From positions 737,241-801,240 of the forward strand of contig NZ_KB900539.1 of NCBI RefSeq assembly GCF_000378945.1: a stretch of DNA of 64,000 nt, in the 5' to 3' direction. This document shows positions 9,901 to 17,922 of the stretch, piece after piece. The notes below the pieces were generated by a model. That model saw nothing but the letters and a program-made list of their open reading frames with translations, did no database searches and was not told where the DNA came from. The position numbers and the translations under genes are program-made. This stretch comes from Methyloversatilis universalis EHg5. GTDB lineage: Bacteria; Pseudomonadota; Gammaproteobacteria; Burkholderiales; Rhodocyclaceae. How positions within the stretch are numbered: the first letter of the stretch is position 1; each line of letters starts with the position of its first letter.

Positions 9901-10005
9901 CTGCACCTTCATCGCGCTGAACGCGAGCAGGCCGGCCAGCGTGAGCAGCACGAACAGCACCAGCGCCGGCAGCGGGTTGCGGATGCTCCAGGCGGAGAAG
10001 TTCAT
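6913..10005 (-). CDS. RND-family multidrug efflux permease
   Basis: A 1,030-residue inner-membrane proton antiporter. It opens with the usual cytoplasmic helix and first membrane span (FSAWSIRNPLPALVLFVLLTL), has two large periplasmic loops and 12 membrane spans, and contains the helix-4 motif GILVDDAIVEVENI with the paired Asp residues of the proton relay. Its ATG overlaps the stop of the adaptor gene (ATGA at 10002-10005), so the two are translationally coupled. It forms a tripartite pump with the adaptor and outer-membrane factor upstream. Substrates cannot be read from the sequence. Confidence 0.93.
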   Translation of the reverse strand: MNFSAWSIRNPLPALVLFVLLTLAGLLAFSAMKVQNFPDLDLPTITVSAALPGAAPGQLENDVARKIENSIATLQGLKHITTRIQDGMVTHIVEFRLEKPVQEALDEVRSAVQRVRSDLPDDLRDPVVTKLDLAGTPVLAFTVSSSRLDEEGLSWFVEDVVARKLLAVPGVGAVNRVGGAKREVRVELDPLRLQALGASPADVSRQLRQMQIEATGGRARLGTGEQPLRTLATADTADTLRGYQIALADGRRVRLEQIATIRDTVAERRSVALLDGREVVGFEVTRSRGASEIEVGRGVQAAIESLRAEHPDMTVTEAFNFVTPVQEEFDGSMTLLYEGALLSVLVVWAFLRDGRATFVSAVALPLSVIPAFIGMYLFGFSINVVTLLALSLVIGILVDDAIVEVENIVRHLKMGKTPLEAAREAADEIGLAVIATTFTLIAVFLPTAFMSGIAGRFFKQFGWTAALAVFASLVVARLLTPMMAAHLLKPAKHGQEEDGWIMRRYLAFARLCIRHRHLTTIAAAAFFIGSLALIPLLPTGFIPPDDNPQTQVFIELPPGTTLAQTLDMAEQARDRLMKVEYVRRVYTTIGSGSVGNDPIAAQGEPEVRKATLTVLLAERSERSVRKQVTEQQIRAAIADLPGVRTKVGLGASGEKYILALSGEDPATLTEAARAVERDLRTIPGIGSISSSAALLRPEIAVRPDTARAADLGVSAAAIGETLRVATVGDYDQFLPKLNLPRRQVPITVRLPDSARTDLDLLSRLPVPTQRPGAGPVMLGQVATLELSSGPAVIDRYDRLRNVNFEIELSGVPLGEVSAAVQALPSINALPPGISQVVVGDAEMMTELFASFGLAMLTGVLCIYLVLVLLFKDLLQPVTILAALPLSIGGAFIALLLAGKSFSMPSLIGLIMLMGVATKNSILLVEYAIVARRDHGLSRIDALIDACHKRARPIVMTTIAMGAGMLPIAVGFGSADLSFRSPMAIAVIGGLITSTFLSLLVIPVVYTYIDDAEGLLRRLFRRRGQAPRPAV

Positions 10006-11117
10006 GGTGCGACCACCTTCACCCGGTCGCCGTCGGCGAGAAAGGTGCCGCCGCTGGCCACGATGCGGTCCTCGGCCGCCAGACCGGCGCGCACTTCGAT
10101 GCGGTCGCCGGCGAGCAGGCCGGTGTCCACCTTCACCTGCGCCACCGTGGCGAGATCGCCCTCCTGTGCGCTCACCCGGAAGGCATAGCGGTGACCGTCG
10201 CGCAGGCTGAGCGACTGCAGCGGCACGGTGAGCACCTCCCGCGCGCCGCGGGCGATCTGGCCGCGGGCGAACACGCCAGGCCGCAGCCCTTTCTCGTAGC
10301 CGCCGGGCAGATCGACATGGACCAGCGCGTTGCGGGTCTGCGGGTCCAGCGTCGGTGCCAGCGTGCGGATGCGGCCGTCGACCGGCGGCAGGCCGGGTGC
10401 CTGCACCGTCACTGGCAGACCCGGGCGCAGTGCCGGCAGTTCGTCCGCGGTCACTTCCGCCTGCCATTCAACCCGGCTGCCGCGCACCAGACGGAACAGC
10501 GGCTCGCCGGCGTTGCCGATGGCGCCCAGCGTGGCGCTGCGCGCTGAAATGACGCCGTCGTCCGGCGCCAGTACGCGGGTGCGCGCCAGTCTCAGCGTCT
10601 GCTGCTGCAGCTGTGCGCGGGCTGAGGCGAGCCGCGCCTGCGCGGTCTGTTCCGCCACCCGGTACTGGGTGAGCTGCTGTGCGCTGAGCGCGTCACTGCC
10701 TTCGAGCCGGCGGGCGCGGGCGGCGTTCTGCGCCGCTTCGTCGAGTGCTGCGGTGGCTTCCTGCGCGGCGGCTTCGGCCTGGGCCAGATCGGCGCGCACG
10801 GTTTCGTCGTCGAAGCGCGCGAGCAGCTGACCGGCTTTCACCCGGTCGCCGATGTCGGCGCGCACCTCGACCAGTTTCAGGCCGTTCACTTCGGTGCCGA
10901 TCAGCGCCTCCTGCCAGGCGGCGATGCTGCCATTCGCCTGCAGGCCGTCGGGCAGCGTGCTGCGGGCGGGTTGCAACAGCGTGGCGGTCAGTGCCGGCTT
11001 GGCGGCCTTGGGCGGTGTGTCGGAAGGCGCTTCACCGCAGCCGGCCAGCAGCAGCGACAGACCTGCCATCAGGCCGGGTGCAGTGAAACGTGCGAAAGGG
11101 AATGCAGGGCGTGTCAT
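10002..11117 (-). CDS. RND efflux membrane-fusion (adaptor) lipoprotein
   Basis: A 371-residue periplasmic adaptor of the HlyD/AcrA type. The signal peptide ends in the lipobox LLLAGC, so it is anchored as a lipoprotein. A biotinyl-lipoyl-like half (GDRVKAGQLLARFDDE), an alpha-helical hairpin rich in Ala/Gln/Arg and a beta-barrel region follow in order. It overlaps the outer-membrane factor gene by 4 bp upstream and the permease gene by 4 bp downstream, making a compact operon. Confidence 0.92.
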   Translation of the reverse strand: MTRPAFPFARFTAPGLMAGLSLLLAGCGEAPSDTPPKAAKPALTATLLQPARSTLPDGLQANGSIAAWQEALIGTEVNGLKLVEVRADIGDRVKAGQLLARFDDETVRADLAQAEAAAQEATAALDEAAQNAARARRLEGSDALSAQQLTQYRVAEQTAQARLASARAQLQQQTLRLARTRVLAPDDGVISARSATLGAIGNAGEPLFRLVRGSRVEWQAEVTADELPALRPGLPVTVQAPGLPPVDGRIRTLAPTLDPQTRNALVHVDLPGGYEKGLRPGVFARGQIARGAREVLTVPLQSLSLRDGHRYAFRVSAQEGDLATVAQVKVDTGLLAGDRIEVRAGLAAEDRIVASGGTFLADGDRVKVVAP

Positions 11118-12595
11118 CGGGACACCTCGGGATGCGGGAATGCGTCGAATTCGGGCGACAGCGCCCAGTCACCGCCGCTGGCGCGGTAGAGCGCGATGGC
11201 GGCAGCGACCTGTTCCTGTTCCAGCGCGAGGCACTGGCTGCGGGCCGCCAGCGTGGCGCGACGGGCGGTTTCGACATCGTCGAGCCGGGCCAGACCGGCC
11301 GCGCGCTGTGCCTCGACCGCCGCCAGCCGGGCCGCGTGGTCGCGCTCGGCGGCGCGGGCTTCCGGCAGTCGCGCCGCGGCGGCGTCCAGTCGCACCAGTG
11401 CGTCTTCCACCTCGCGCACCGCGCGACGCACGGTGGCGTCGAAGGCGCTGGCGCGGGCGGTGTATTCCGCGCGGGCCGCCTCCACGTTCGCCGTCCGGCG
11501 CCCGGCGTCGAACAGCGGCAGCGTGAGCGTGGGGCCGATGGACCAGGTGCGGGTGGTGACTGCCTGCCCGCCGTTGATGGCGATGCGGGTGGGCGAAATA
11601 TTGCCGCTCAGACTGAGTGCCGGGTAGCGCGACGCTTCCTGCACGCCGATGCGCGCGCTGGCGACCGCGACCTCGCGCTCGGCTGCGGCCACGTCCGGGC
11701 GCTGCCGCAGTGCGCGCGCCGGCACCGCGTCCAGCGTGAATACCGGCGGCTGCGGCAGGCGCAGCGGGTCGCTGGCGAGGCGGGCGCGCAATGTGGCTTC
11801 GTCGAGCGCGGTCAGTTCGACCAGACGCTTCACGTTGCGGCTGCAGTCGGCGCGCAGCGCGGCGACCTGCGACGCGGCGTCGGCCACCAGCGCACGCGCC
11901 AGCGCGCGTTCCGACGGCGGCTGGAAGCCAGCCTCGACCAGCTTTTCGGTGCTGTCCAGCGAGGCGCGGCGCGAAGCGTGATCGGCTTCGGCCAGATCCA
12001 GCCGGCGGGCGCAGTCGCGTACCGCCAGATAGGCGTCCGCGGTTTCCGCCGCCAGCGCGACGCGTGCGTCATGCCAGGCGGCGGTGCGCGACAGCAGCTG
12101 GGCGCGTGCCGCCTCGCGCTCGCGCGCCAGACCGCCGAACAGGTCGATTTCCCAGCTGGCCTGCAGACCGATCTGCTGCTGGGTGCGCAGCGTGGCCGGT
12201 CCGCCGAAGGTAAAGGACGAACGATTGACCGAGGCGTCCACGCTGAGCGCGGGCAGACCGGCCGCGCCCGCGGCCACCGCGTCGGCGCGTGCCTGCACGA
12301 TGCGCGCGCGGGCAGCGGCGAGGTCGGCGCTGGCGTCCTGCGCGGCCTGTTGCAGCTCGATCAGCAGCGGGTCATTGAAGCCGGCCCACCATGCGGCCAG
12401 CGCGTCGATCCGTCCGTCATGGGCCAGCTGCACGCCGTCCGGCGTGCCGGTCTGCCACGCCTCGGCGCTGCGCGGAGCAGGCGTTTCATGGTCCGGGCCC
12501 AGGGTGGCGAACAGGCCGCGCTCACTGGCGCAGCCGGCCAGTGCGACAGTGATCAGTGTCAGCAGCAGCGGGGTGGCGACAGCTTGCTCACGCAT
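11114..12595 (-). CDS. outer-membrane efflux lipoprotein, TolC/NodT family
   Basis: A 493-residue outer-membrane factor. The signal peptide ends in a lipobox (VALAGC), as in NodT/OprM proteins. Two repeated OEP halves contain long helices, for example QAAQDASADLAAARARIVQ and IGVQEASRYPALSLSGN. It provides the exit duct for the RND pump. It begins 8 bp inside the end of the TetR gene, so the regulator and all three pump genes are probably one transcript (TetR, OMF, adaptor, permease). Confidence 0.92.
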   Translation of the reverse strand: MREQAVATPLLLTLITVALAGCASERGLFATLGPDHETPAPRSAEAWQTGTPDGVQLAHDGRIDALAAWWAGFNDPLLIELQQAAQDASADLAAARARIVQARADAVAAGAAGLPALSVDASVNRSSFTFGGPATLRTQQQIGLQASWEIDLFGGLAREREAARAQLLSRTAAWHDARVALAAETADAYLAVRDCARRLDLAEADHASRRASLDSTEKLVEAGFQPPSERALARALVADAASQVAALRADCSRNVKRLVELTALDEATLRARLASDPLRLPQPPVFTLDAVPARALRQRPDVAAAEREVAVASARIGVQEASRYPALSLSGNISPTRIAINGGQAVTTRTWSIGPTLTLPLFDAGRRTANVEAARAEYTARASAFDATVRRAVREVEDALVRLDAAAARLPEARAAERDHAARLAAVEAQRAAGLARLDDVETARRATLAARSQCLALEQEQVAAAIALYRASGGDWALSPEFDAFPHPEVSR

Positions 12596-13232
12596 CGCGC
12601 GCTCCCGCCCGCCGCTGGCGCTCGCCTTCGATCATCGACACCGCGTAGCCGGCCAGTCGTTCCGCCAGCAGGTCGATCGCGTCCGGGCTCGCGAGCAGGT
12701 CGGGCGCCAGCAGGTCGATCAGTTCGCGGCCCACGTAGTAGTGCACCGCCATCGAAATGACCGCCACCGTCAGCCGCTGCACATCGGCGTCCGGCGCATG
12801 CAGCCCGAGCTCGGCGCACAGCCGGGCCACCATCCAGTCGTGCTGCGGGCGGATTTCCGCGTCGATCTCGTCCTGCCACAGGCCGGTCGGCTCGATCATT
12901 TCGCGGAAGTGCAGCTTCATCACCAGCTGCACCGCTTCGCTGTGCTTGAGCGGCAGCAGGAATTCGCGGAAGAAGGCATTCAGCGCCTGCGGCAGCGGCA
13001 GTGCCGCCATGTCGGCCAGTCGTGCCGGGTCGGTCGGTTCGCCCAGTGGCTCGCAGAAGGTGGCGCGGTACAGGCCGGCCTTGTCGCCGAAGTAGTAGCG
13101 GATGGCCGACAGGTTGGCGCCGGCCGCCTCGCAGATTTCGCGCGTGGTTGCACCTTCGTAGCCGCGTGCGGCGAACAGCCGGAGCGCGGCGTCCAGCAGG
13201 CGCTGGCGGGCAGCGGATGCGTCGTGTTCCAT
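12588..13232 (-). CDS. TetR-family repressor of the efflux operon (CerR-like C-terminus)
   Basis: A 214-residue regulator. The N-terminal helix-turn-helix region reads RQRLLDAALRLFAARGYEGATTREICEAAGANLSAIRYYF, followed by an all-helical ligand-binding domain of the CerR/DUF1956 type, common beside RND pumps. The ATG at 13232 is preferred; an in-frame TTG at 13244 lies inside the palindrome next to the gene. A TTGACA-17-TAGAGT promoter and a perfect 16-bp palindrome directly upstream imply autoregulation, and with it control of the pump. Confidence 0.88.
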   Translation of the reverse strand: MEHDASAARQRLLDAALRLFAARGYEGATTREICEAAGANLSAIRYYFGDKAGLYRATFCEPLGEPTDPARLADMAALPLPQALNAFFREFLLPLKHSEAVQLVMKLHFREMIEPTGLWQDEIDAEIRPQHDWMVARLCAELGLHAPDADVQRLTVAVISMAVHYYVGRELIDLLAPDLLASPDAIDLLAERLAGYAVSMIEGERQRRAGARDA

Positions 13233-13238
13233 GGATTG

Positions 13239-13254
13239 AATCAATCGATTGATT
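13239..13254. promoter_or_regulatory. TetR operator (perfect 16-bp palindrome)
   Basis: AATCAATCGATTGATT is its own reverse complement. It lies 6 bp before the ATG of the minus-strand TetR gene and just after the predicted transcription start. A bound repressor would block both elongation and ribosome access. A weaker related repeat (AATC-N4-GATT, 13273-13284) lies within the promoter spacer. Confidence 0.75.
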
Positions 13255-13264
13255 TACATCGCGC

Positions 13265-13293
13265 ACTCTATGAATCAGGCGATTGACTGTCAA
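13265..13293 (-). promoter_or_regulatory. sigma-70 promoter of the efflux operon
   Basis: On the minus strand a consensus -35 TTGACA (13288-13293) is separated by exactly 17 bp from the -10 TAGAGT (13265-13270). The operator at 13239-13254 begins about 10 bp downstream of the -10 box. Confidence 0.75.
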
Positions 13294-13322
13294 CACGCCA
13301 CGGTCATTGCGGCGGTGCAGGA

Positions 13323-13351
13323 TTGACAGTGGATCGAACGCTGCCTATCGT
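13323..13351 (+). promoter_or_regulatory. sigma-70 promoter of the fatty-acid TetR gene
   Basis: A consensus -35 TTGACA (13323-13328) lies 17 bp before TATCGT (13346-13351). It points away from the efflux promoter, so the region is a true divergent control segment. Confidence 0.75.
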
Positions 13352-13361
13352 GAATGCACGA

Positions 13362-13377
13362 TCAAACGAACGTTTGA
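13362..13377. promoter_or_regulatory. TetR operator (inverted repeat 7-2-7)
   Basis: TCAAACG-AA-CGTTTGA is a perfect inverted repeat that starts 11 bp after the -10 box and ends 9 bp before the ATG at 13387. Its sequence differs from the operator of the neighbouring TetR gene, so each regulator probably reads its own site. Confidence 0.78.
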
Positions 13378-13386
13378 ATTTTGCGC

Positions 13387-14073
13387 ATGGATCTGCCTAC
13401 GCTGCCGCCACGTTCCCGCCGTCAGGGCGAGCCTGCGTCCGTGACACGGGCGCTCATCCTCGATGCGGCGCAGACGCTGTTCGCCGGTCACGGCTTCGAA
13501 GCCACGTCGATGCGCATGATTACCACCACTGCCGGCGTCAATCTGGCCGCGGTCAATTACCACTTCGGCAGCAAGGACGAACTGGTACGCGCGGTCATCC
13601 TGCGCCGGCTGCAGCCGCTGAACGCGCAGCGCATGCAGGCGCTGGACGAGGTCGAAGCCGAGGCGGAGGGCGCACCGGTCAAGGCGCGCACCATCGTCGA
13701 ATGCTTCTTCGGCGGTTCGCTGACGATGGCGGCCGAAAGCGGGCAGGGGCGTGAGTTCATGCGTCTGCTCGGCCGCACCTTCACCGAGCCGTCGGCGGTG
13801 GTGCGCGACTGTCTGGCGGCCGAATACGCGCCGGTGATCGCGCGCTATCGCGACGCCTTCAGCCGCGCGCTGCCGACCGTGCCGGTCGAGGACATCGTGT
13901 GGCGGCTGCATTTCATGTTCGGCGCCATGTCGCACGCGGTGTCGGGGCTGGACGCGCTGCAGGCGGTGACCGGCGTGCAGGTCGAGGGGCCGGATGCGAT
14001 GAAGCGCATGGTGCCCCGGCTGATGAGCTTCCTGCTCGGCGGCCTGCGGGCGCCGCTGCCGGAGGCGGTCTGA
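13387..14073 (+). CDS. TetR-family regulator, probably of beta-oxidation genes
   Basis: A 228-residue protein. The helix-turn-helix region reads ALILDAAQTLFAGHGFEATSMRMI then VNLAAVNYHFGSKDELVRAVI, and the C-terminal domain resembles those of FadR/PsrA-type TetR regulators. It is the first gene before a run of fatty-acid degradation genes on the same strand, which suggests it senses an acyl-CoA or related ligand. The target is inferred from position. A TTG at 13381 is an alternative start; neither start has a clear ribosome-binding site, because the operator occupies the leader. Confidence 0.85.
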   Translation: MDLPTLPPRSRRQGEPASVTRALILDAAQTLFAGHGFEATSMRMITTTAGVNLAAVNYHFGSKDELVRAVILRRLQPLNAQRMQALDEVEAEAEGAPVKARTIVECFFGGSLTMAAESGQGREFMRLLGRTFTEPSAVVRDCLAAEYAPVIARYRDAFSRALPTVPVEDIVWRLHFMFGAMSHAVSGLDALQAVTGVQVEGPDAMKRMVPRLMSFLLGGLRAPLPEAV

Positions 14074-14136
14074 CATGGGCAGCAACAGGGCCGTGCGCCG
14101 GAGCGCATCCGCGCGCGAACAGGGAAGGGGACAAGG

Positions 14137-16629
14137 ATGAACGCACTGACTCCGCTGCTGTGGCTGGCGGCTTTCGCGCTGGCTTTCGTCGTGCTGGCCT
14201 ACCGCCGCGCGCCGCTGTGGCTGCACTGCACGGCGCTGGCCGGCGGGCTTGCTGTGGCCGCACTGCAGTACGACTGGCCGCTGCCGGTGCGGGTCTCACT
14301 GGCCCTGCTGCTCGGCGTGCCGGCGCTACTGCTGAACATCGCACCGCTGCGCCGCGCGCTGGTGTCGAAGCCGCTGCTGGCGATCTACCGCCGCATCCTG
14401 CCGCCGATGTCGGACACCGAACGCATCGCGCTCGAAGCCGGCACTGTGTGGTGGGAGGGCGAACTGTTCCGCGGCCACCCGGACTGGAAAACGCTGCACG
14501 CCTACCCGGAGCCGACGCTGACCGCGGAAGAACAGGCCTTCGTCGACAACGAGGTCGACGAACTGTGCTGGCTGTCCGACGACTGGCGCATTTCGCACGA
14601 ACTGATGGATCTGCCGCCCGAGGCCTGGCAGTACATCAAGGACAAGGGCTTCCTCGGTCTCATCATTCCGAAGAAGTACGGCGGCAAGGCGTTTTCCGCC
14701 TGGGCGCATTCGCAGATCGTGACCAAGCTGTCCACCCGCTGCTCGGCGTCGGCGGTGACGGTGATGGTGCCGAATTCGCTCGGCCCGGCTGAACTGCTGC
14801 TGCACTACGGCACCGACGCGCAGAAAGACCACTACCTGCCGCGTCTGGCCAGGGGGCTGGAGATTCCGTGCTTCGCGCTGACCAGCCCGCAGGCCGGGTC
14901 GGACGCAGCGTCCATTCCCGACTACGGCATCGTGTGCCGCGGCATGCATGAGGGCCGCGAAGTGCTGGGCATGCGGGTGACCTGGGACAAGCGCTACATC
15001 ACGCTGGGTCCGGTCGCCACGCTGCTCGGGCTGGCCTTCCGGCTGTACGACCCGGATCACCTGATCGGCGACACCGAAGACCTCGGCATCACCTGCGCGC
15101 TGATCCCGACCGACCATCCGGGCGTGCAGATCGGCCGCCGCCACTTCCCGCTCAATGCGGTGTTCCAGAACGGTCCGAACTGGGGCAAGGACGTGTTCAT
15201 GCCGCTGGACTGGATCATCGGCGGCCCGGCGATGGCGGGGCAGGGCTGGCGCATGCTGATGGAGTGTCTGGCCGCCGGCCGCTCGATCTCGCTGCCGGCG
15301 TCGAACACCGGCATGGCCAAGCTCACCGCGCGTGCGGTGGGCGGCTATGCCCGGGTGCGCAGCCAGTTCAAGACCGCGATCGGCCGCTTCGAAGGCATAC
15401 AGGAGCCGCTGGCCCGCATCGGCGGCAATCTGTACATGATGGACGCGGCACGCCGCATGACCGCCGGCGCCATCGACCTCGGCGAAAAACCGTCGGTGGT
15501 GTCGGCCATCGTGAAGTACCACATCACCGAACGCGCCCGCAGCGTGGTGAATGACGGCATGGACATCCTGGGTGGCAAGGGCATCTGCCTGGGGCCGTCC
15601 AACTTCCTCGGCCGCGCCTACCAGCAGATTCCGATCGGCATCACGGTCGAGGGCGCCAACATTCTGACCCGCAGCCTCATCATCTTCGGTCAGGGGGCGG
15701 TGCGCTGCCATCCCTACGTGCTGCGCGAAATGCGCGCCGCGCTGGCCGAGGACACGCCGGCCGCGCTGGCCGAATTCGATTCGGCGCTGTTCGCGCACAT
15801 CGGCTACACCACCAGCAATGCGGTGCGCACGCTGGTGACCGGCCTGACTGGCTCGCGCTGGGTCGGCGTGCCGGTCGATGTGGCGCCGGAAACACGGCGC
15901 TACTACCAGCAGCTCACCCGCTTCTCGACCGCCTTCGCCTTCCTCGCCGACGCCGCCATGCTCACCATGGGCGGTGATCTCAAGCGCAAGGAGCGGCTGT
16001 CGGCGCGGCTGGGTGACATCCTGTCGCTGATGTATCTGTGCTCGGCCACGCTGAAGCGCTACGAGGCGGAAGGCCGCCAGGCCGAAGACGCGCCGCTGAT
16101 GCACTGGGCGATCTGGGACGCGATGTATCACGCGCAGCACGCGTTCGAAGGCGTCATGTCCAATTTCCCGAACCGTGCCATCGCGGTGCTGCTGCGCGCG
16201 CTCATCTTTCCGCTCGGCCGGCCCTATGTGGTGCCGTCTGACCGCCTCGGCACGCAGGTTGCAAAGTGTCTGATCGAACCCTGCGCCACCCGTGACCGCC
16301 TGACCGACGGCATGTATCTGCCGCAGGACGAACACGAGCCGGTGGCCGCCATCGAGCACGCGCTGAAGGCCACGGTGGCGGCCGAGGCGATCGAGGCGCG
16401 GCTGCGCGCGGCGCAGAAGCGTGGCGAACTGAAGGCGCGCGGGCCGGCGCTGATGCAGGCTGCGGTCGACGCCGGCCTGATCGACGCCGCCGAGCGCGCA
16501 CTGATCGAGCGGCGCGACCAGCTGCGCGACCGTGTGGTGAAGGTCGACGATTTCCCGCAGGACTTCGGCGTGGACGCCGAAGCCGCGGCCCCGGTCGAGG
16601 CGCGTCACGTGAACGCGCTGGCCGCCTGA
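14137..16629 (+). CDS. fadE: acyl-CoA dehydrogenase, FadE-type
   Basis: An 830-residue protein, the length of the large FadE class rather than the roughly 390-residue ordinary class. Two N-terminal hydrophobic segments (residues 5-65) precede the catalytic domain, which has the FAD/substrate-binding stretch CFALTSPQAGSDAASIPDYG and an extended C-terminal domain. It catalyses the first step of beta-oxidation (acyl-CoA to trans-2-enoyl-CoA), passing electrons to ETF. A GGGAAGGGGACAAGG leader precedes the ATG. The thiolase gene follows after 9 bp. Confidence 0.92.
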   Translation: MNALTPLLWLAAFALAFVVLAYRRAPLWLHCTALAGGLAVAALQYDWPLPVRVSLALLLGVPALLLNIAPLRRALVSKPLLAIYRRILPPMSDTERIALEAGTVWWEGELFRGHPDWKTLHAYPEPTLTAEEQAFVDNEVDELCWLSDDWRISHELMDLPPEAWQYIKDKGFLGLIIPKKYGGKAFSAWAHSQIVTKLSTRCSASAVTVMVPNSLGPAELLLHYGTDAQKDHYLPRLARGLEIPCFALTSPQAGSDAASIPDYGIVCRGMHEGREVLGMRVTWDKRYITLGPVATLLGLAFRLYDPDHLIGDTEDLGITCALIPTDHPGVQIGRRHFPLNAVFQNGPNWGKDVFMPLDWIIGGPAMAGQGWRMLMECLAAGRSISLPASNTGMAKLTARAVGGYARVRSQFKTAIGRFEGIQEPLARIGGNLYMMDAARRMTAGAIDLGEKPSVVSAIVKYHITERARSVVNDGMDILGGKGICLGPSNFLGRAYQQIPIGITVEGANILTRSLIIFGQGAVRCHPYVLREMRAALAEDTPAALAEFDSALFAHIGYTTSNAVRTLVTGLTGSRWVGVPVDVAPETRRYYQQLTRFSTAFAFLADAAMLTMGGDLKRKERLSARLGDILSLMYLCSATLKRYEAEGRQAEDAPLMHWAIWDAMYHAQHAFEGVMSNFPNRAIAVLLRALIFPLGRPYVVPSDRLGTQVAKCLIEPCATRDRLTDGMYLPQDEHEPVAAIEHALKATVAAEAIEARLRAAQKRGELKARGPALMQAAVDAGLIDAAERALIERRDQLRDRVVKVDDFPQDFGVDAEAAAPVEARHVNALAA

Positions 16630-16638
16630 GGAGTGTTC

Positions 16639-17922
16639 ATGTCGCTGCCTGAAGTATTCGTCGTCGATGGGGCGCGCACCCCTTTCCTGAAGTCACGCAA
16701 TACGCCGGGACCGTTCGCTGCGGCCGATCTGGCGGTGGCTGCCGGCAACGCGCTGCTGGCCCGCCAGCCCTTCGCGCCGGACCGGCTGGACGAAGTCATC
16801 CTCGGTTGCGCGGCGCCGTCGGCAGACGAAGCGAACATCGGCCGCATCGCCGCACTGCGCATGGGCTGCGGCGACCGCGTGCCCGGCTGGACCGTGATGC
16901 GCAACTGCGCCAGCGGCATGCAGGCGCTGGATTCGGCCATGGCCAACATCCAGCGCGGCCGTGCCGATCTGGTGCTGGCCGGTGGCGTCGATGCGCTGTC
17001 GCGCGCCCATCTGCTGTTTTCCGACGCCATGGTGCGCTGGCTGTCGCAGTGGTACGCCGCGAAATCGCTGGGCCAGCGCGCAGCACTGCTGACGAGGTTC
17101 CGGCCCGCCATGCTGGCGCCGGTGATCGGCCTCATCCGCGGCCTGACCGATCCGGTGATCGGGCTGAACATGGGTCAGACCGCCGAAAATCTGGCCACGC
17201 GATTCGGCATCACCCGCACGCAGATGGATTTCTATGCGATGCGCTCGCATCAGCGCACCACCCGTGCGGTGGATGAAGGCGCTTTCGGCGAGATCGCCGC
17301 GCTGACCGGCAGCGACGGCACGCTGTACGCCGAGGACGACGGCCTTCGCCGCGATTCGTCGGTCGAGCGGCTGGCGAAACTGCGCCCGGTGTTTGACCGC
17401 CGGCAGGGCCGGGTGACCGCCGGCAACAGTTCGCAGGTGACCGACGGCGCGAGCTGGCTGCTGCTGGCGTCGCGCCGGGCGGTGGACCAGTACGGACTGA
17501 AGCCGCTGGGTTGCATCGTCGACAGCCAGTGGGCGGCGCTCGACCCGGCGCAGATGGGGCTCGGCCCGGTGCATGCCGCCACGCCCATCCTGCAGCGTCA
17601 CGGCCTCGGCCTGAACGACCTCGACGCCTGGGAAATCAATGAAGCCTTCGCCACCCAGGTCATCGCCTGCATCGAGGCGTGGGCGTCCGGCGACTACTGC
17701 CGCGAACAGCTCGGACTGTCACAGGCGCTCGGTACGCTGGACGAAAGAAAGCTCAACGTCGACGGCGGCGCGATCGCGATCGGCCATCCGGTCGGCGCCA
17801 GTGGTGCGCGCATCGTGCTGCATCTGCTGCACGTGCTGCGCCGTCAGGGCGGCGGCCGCGGCATGGCGGCCATCTGCATCGGCGGCGGGCAGGGCGGCGC
17901 GATGCTGGTGGAGACGGTATGA
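16639..17922 (+). CDS. acetyl-CoA acyltransferase (thiolase), FadI-like
   Basis: A 427-residue thiolase. The nucleophile region is RNCASGMQALDSAM (Cys near residue 91), the C-terminal active-site loops are NEAFATQV and GGAIAIGHPVGASGAR, and the final loop CIGGGQGGA supplies GGGQG where many thiolases have a catalytic CxG. It cleaves 3-ketoacyl-CoA. An AGGAG ribosome-binding site sits across the fadE stop, and its own stop overlaps the next start by 4 bp. It probably forms a trifunctional complex with the following gene product. Confidence 0.9.
   Translation: MSLPEVFVVDGARTPFLKSRNTPGPFAAADLAVAAGNALLARQPFAPDRLDEVILGCAAPSADEANIGRIAALRMGCGDRVPGWTVMRNCASGMQALDSAMANIQRGRADLVLAGGVDALSRAHLLFSDAMVRWLSQWYAAKSLGQRAALLTRFRPAMLAPVIGLIRGLTDPVIGLNMGQTAENLATRFGITRTQMDFYAMRSHQRTTRAVDEGAFGEIAALTGSDGTLYAEDDGLRRDSSVERLAKLRPVFDRRQGRVTAGNSSQVTDGASWLLLASRRAVDQYGLKPLGCIVDSQWAALDPAQMGLGPVHAATPILQRHGLGLNDLDAWEINEAFATQVIACIEAWASGDYCREQLGLSQALGTLDERKLNVDGGAIAIGHPVGASGARIVLHLLHVLRRQGGGRGMAAICIGGGQGGAMLVETV

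Noticed and set aside
7165-10188. A 1,007-codon open frame on the plus strand
   Set aside because: It lies wholly opposite the RND permease gene, is Gln/His/Arg/Ala-rich with no domain and no signal, and reflects the GC-rich codon use of the real gene on the other strand.
14326-16608. A 760-codon minus-strand open frame
   Set aside because: It is a shadow of the acyl-CoA dehydrogenase gene; composition is His/Arg/Gln-rich and no family pattern is present.
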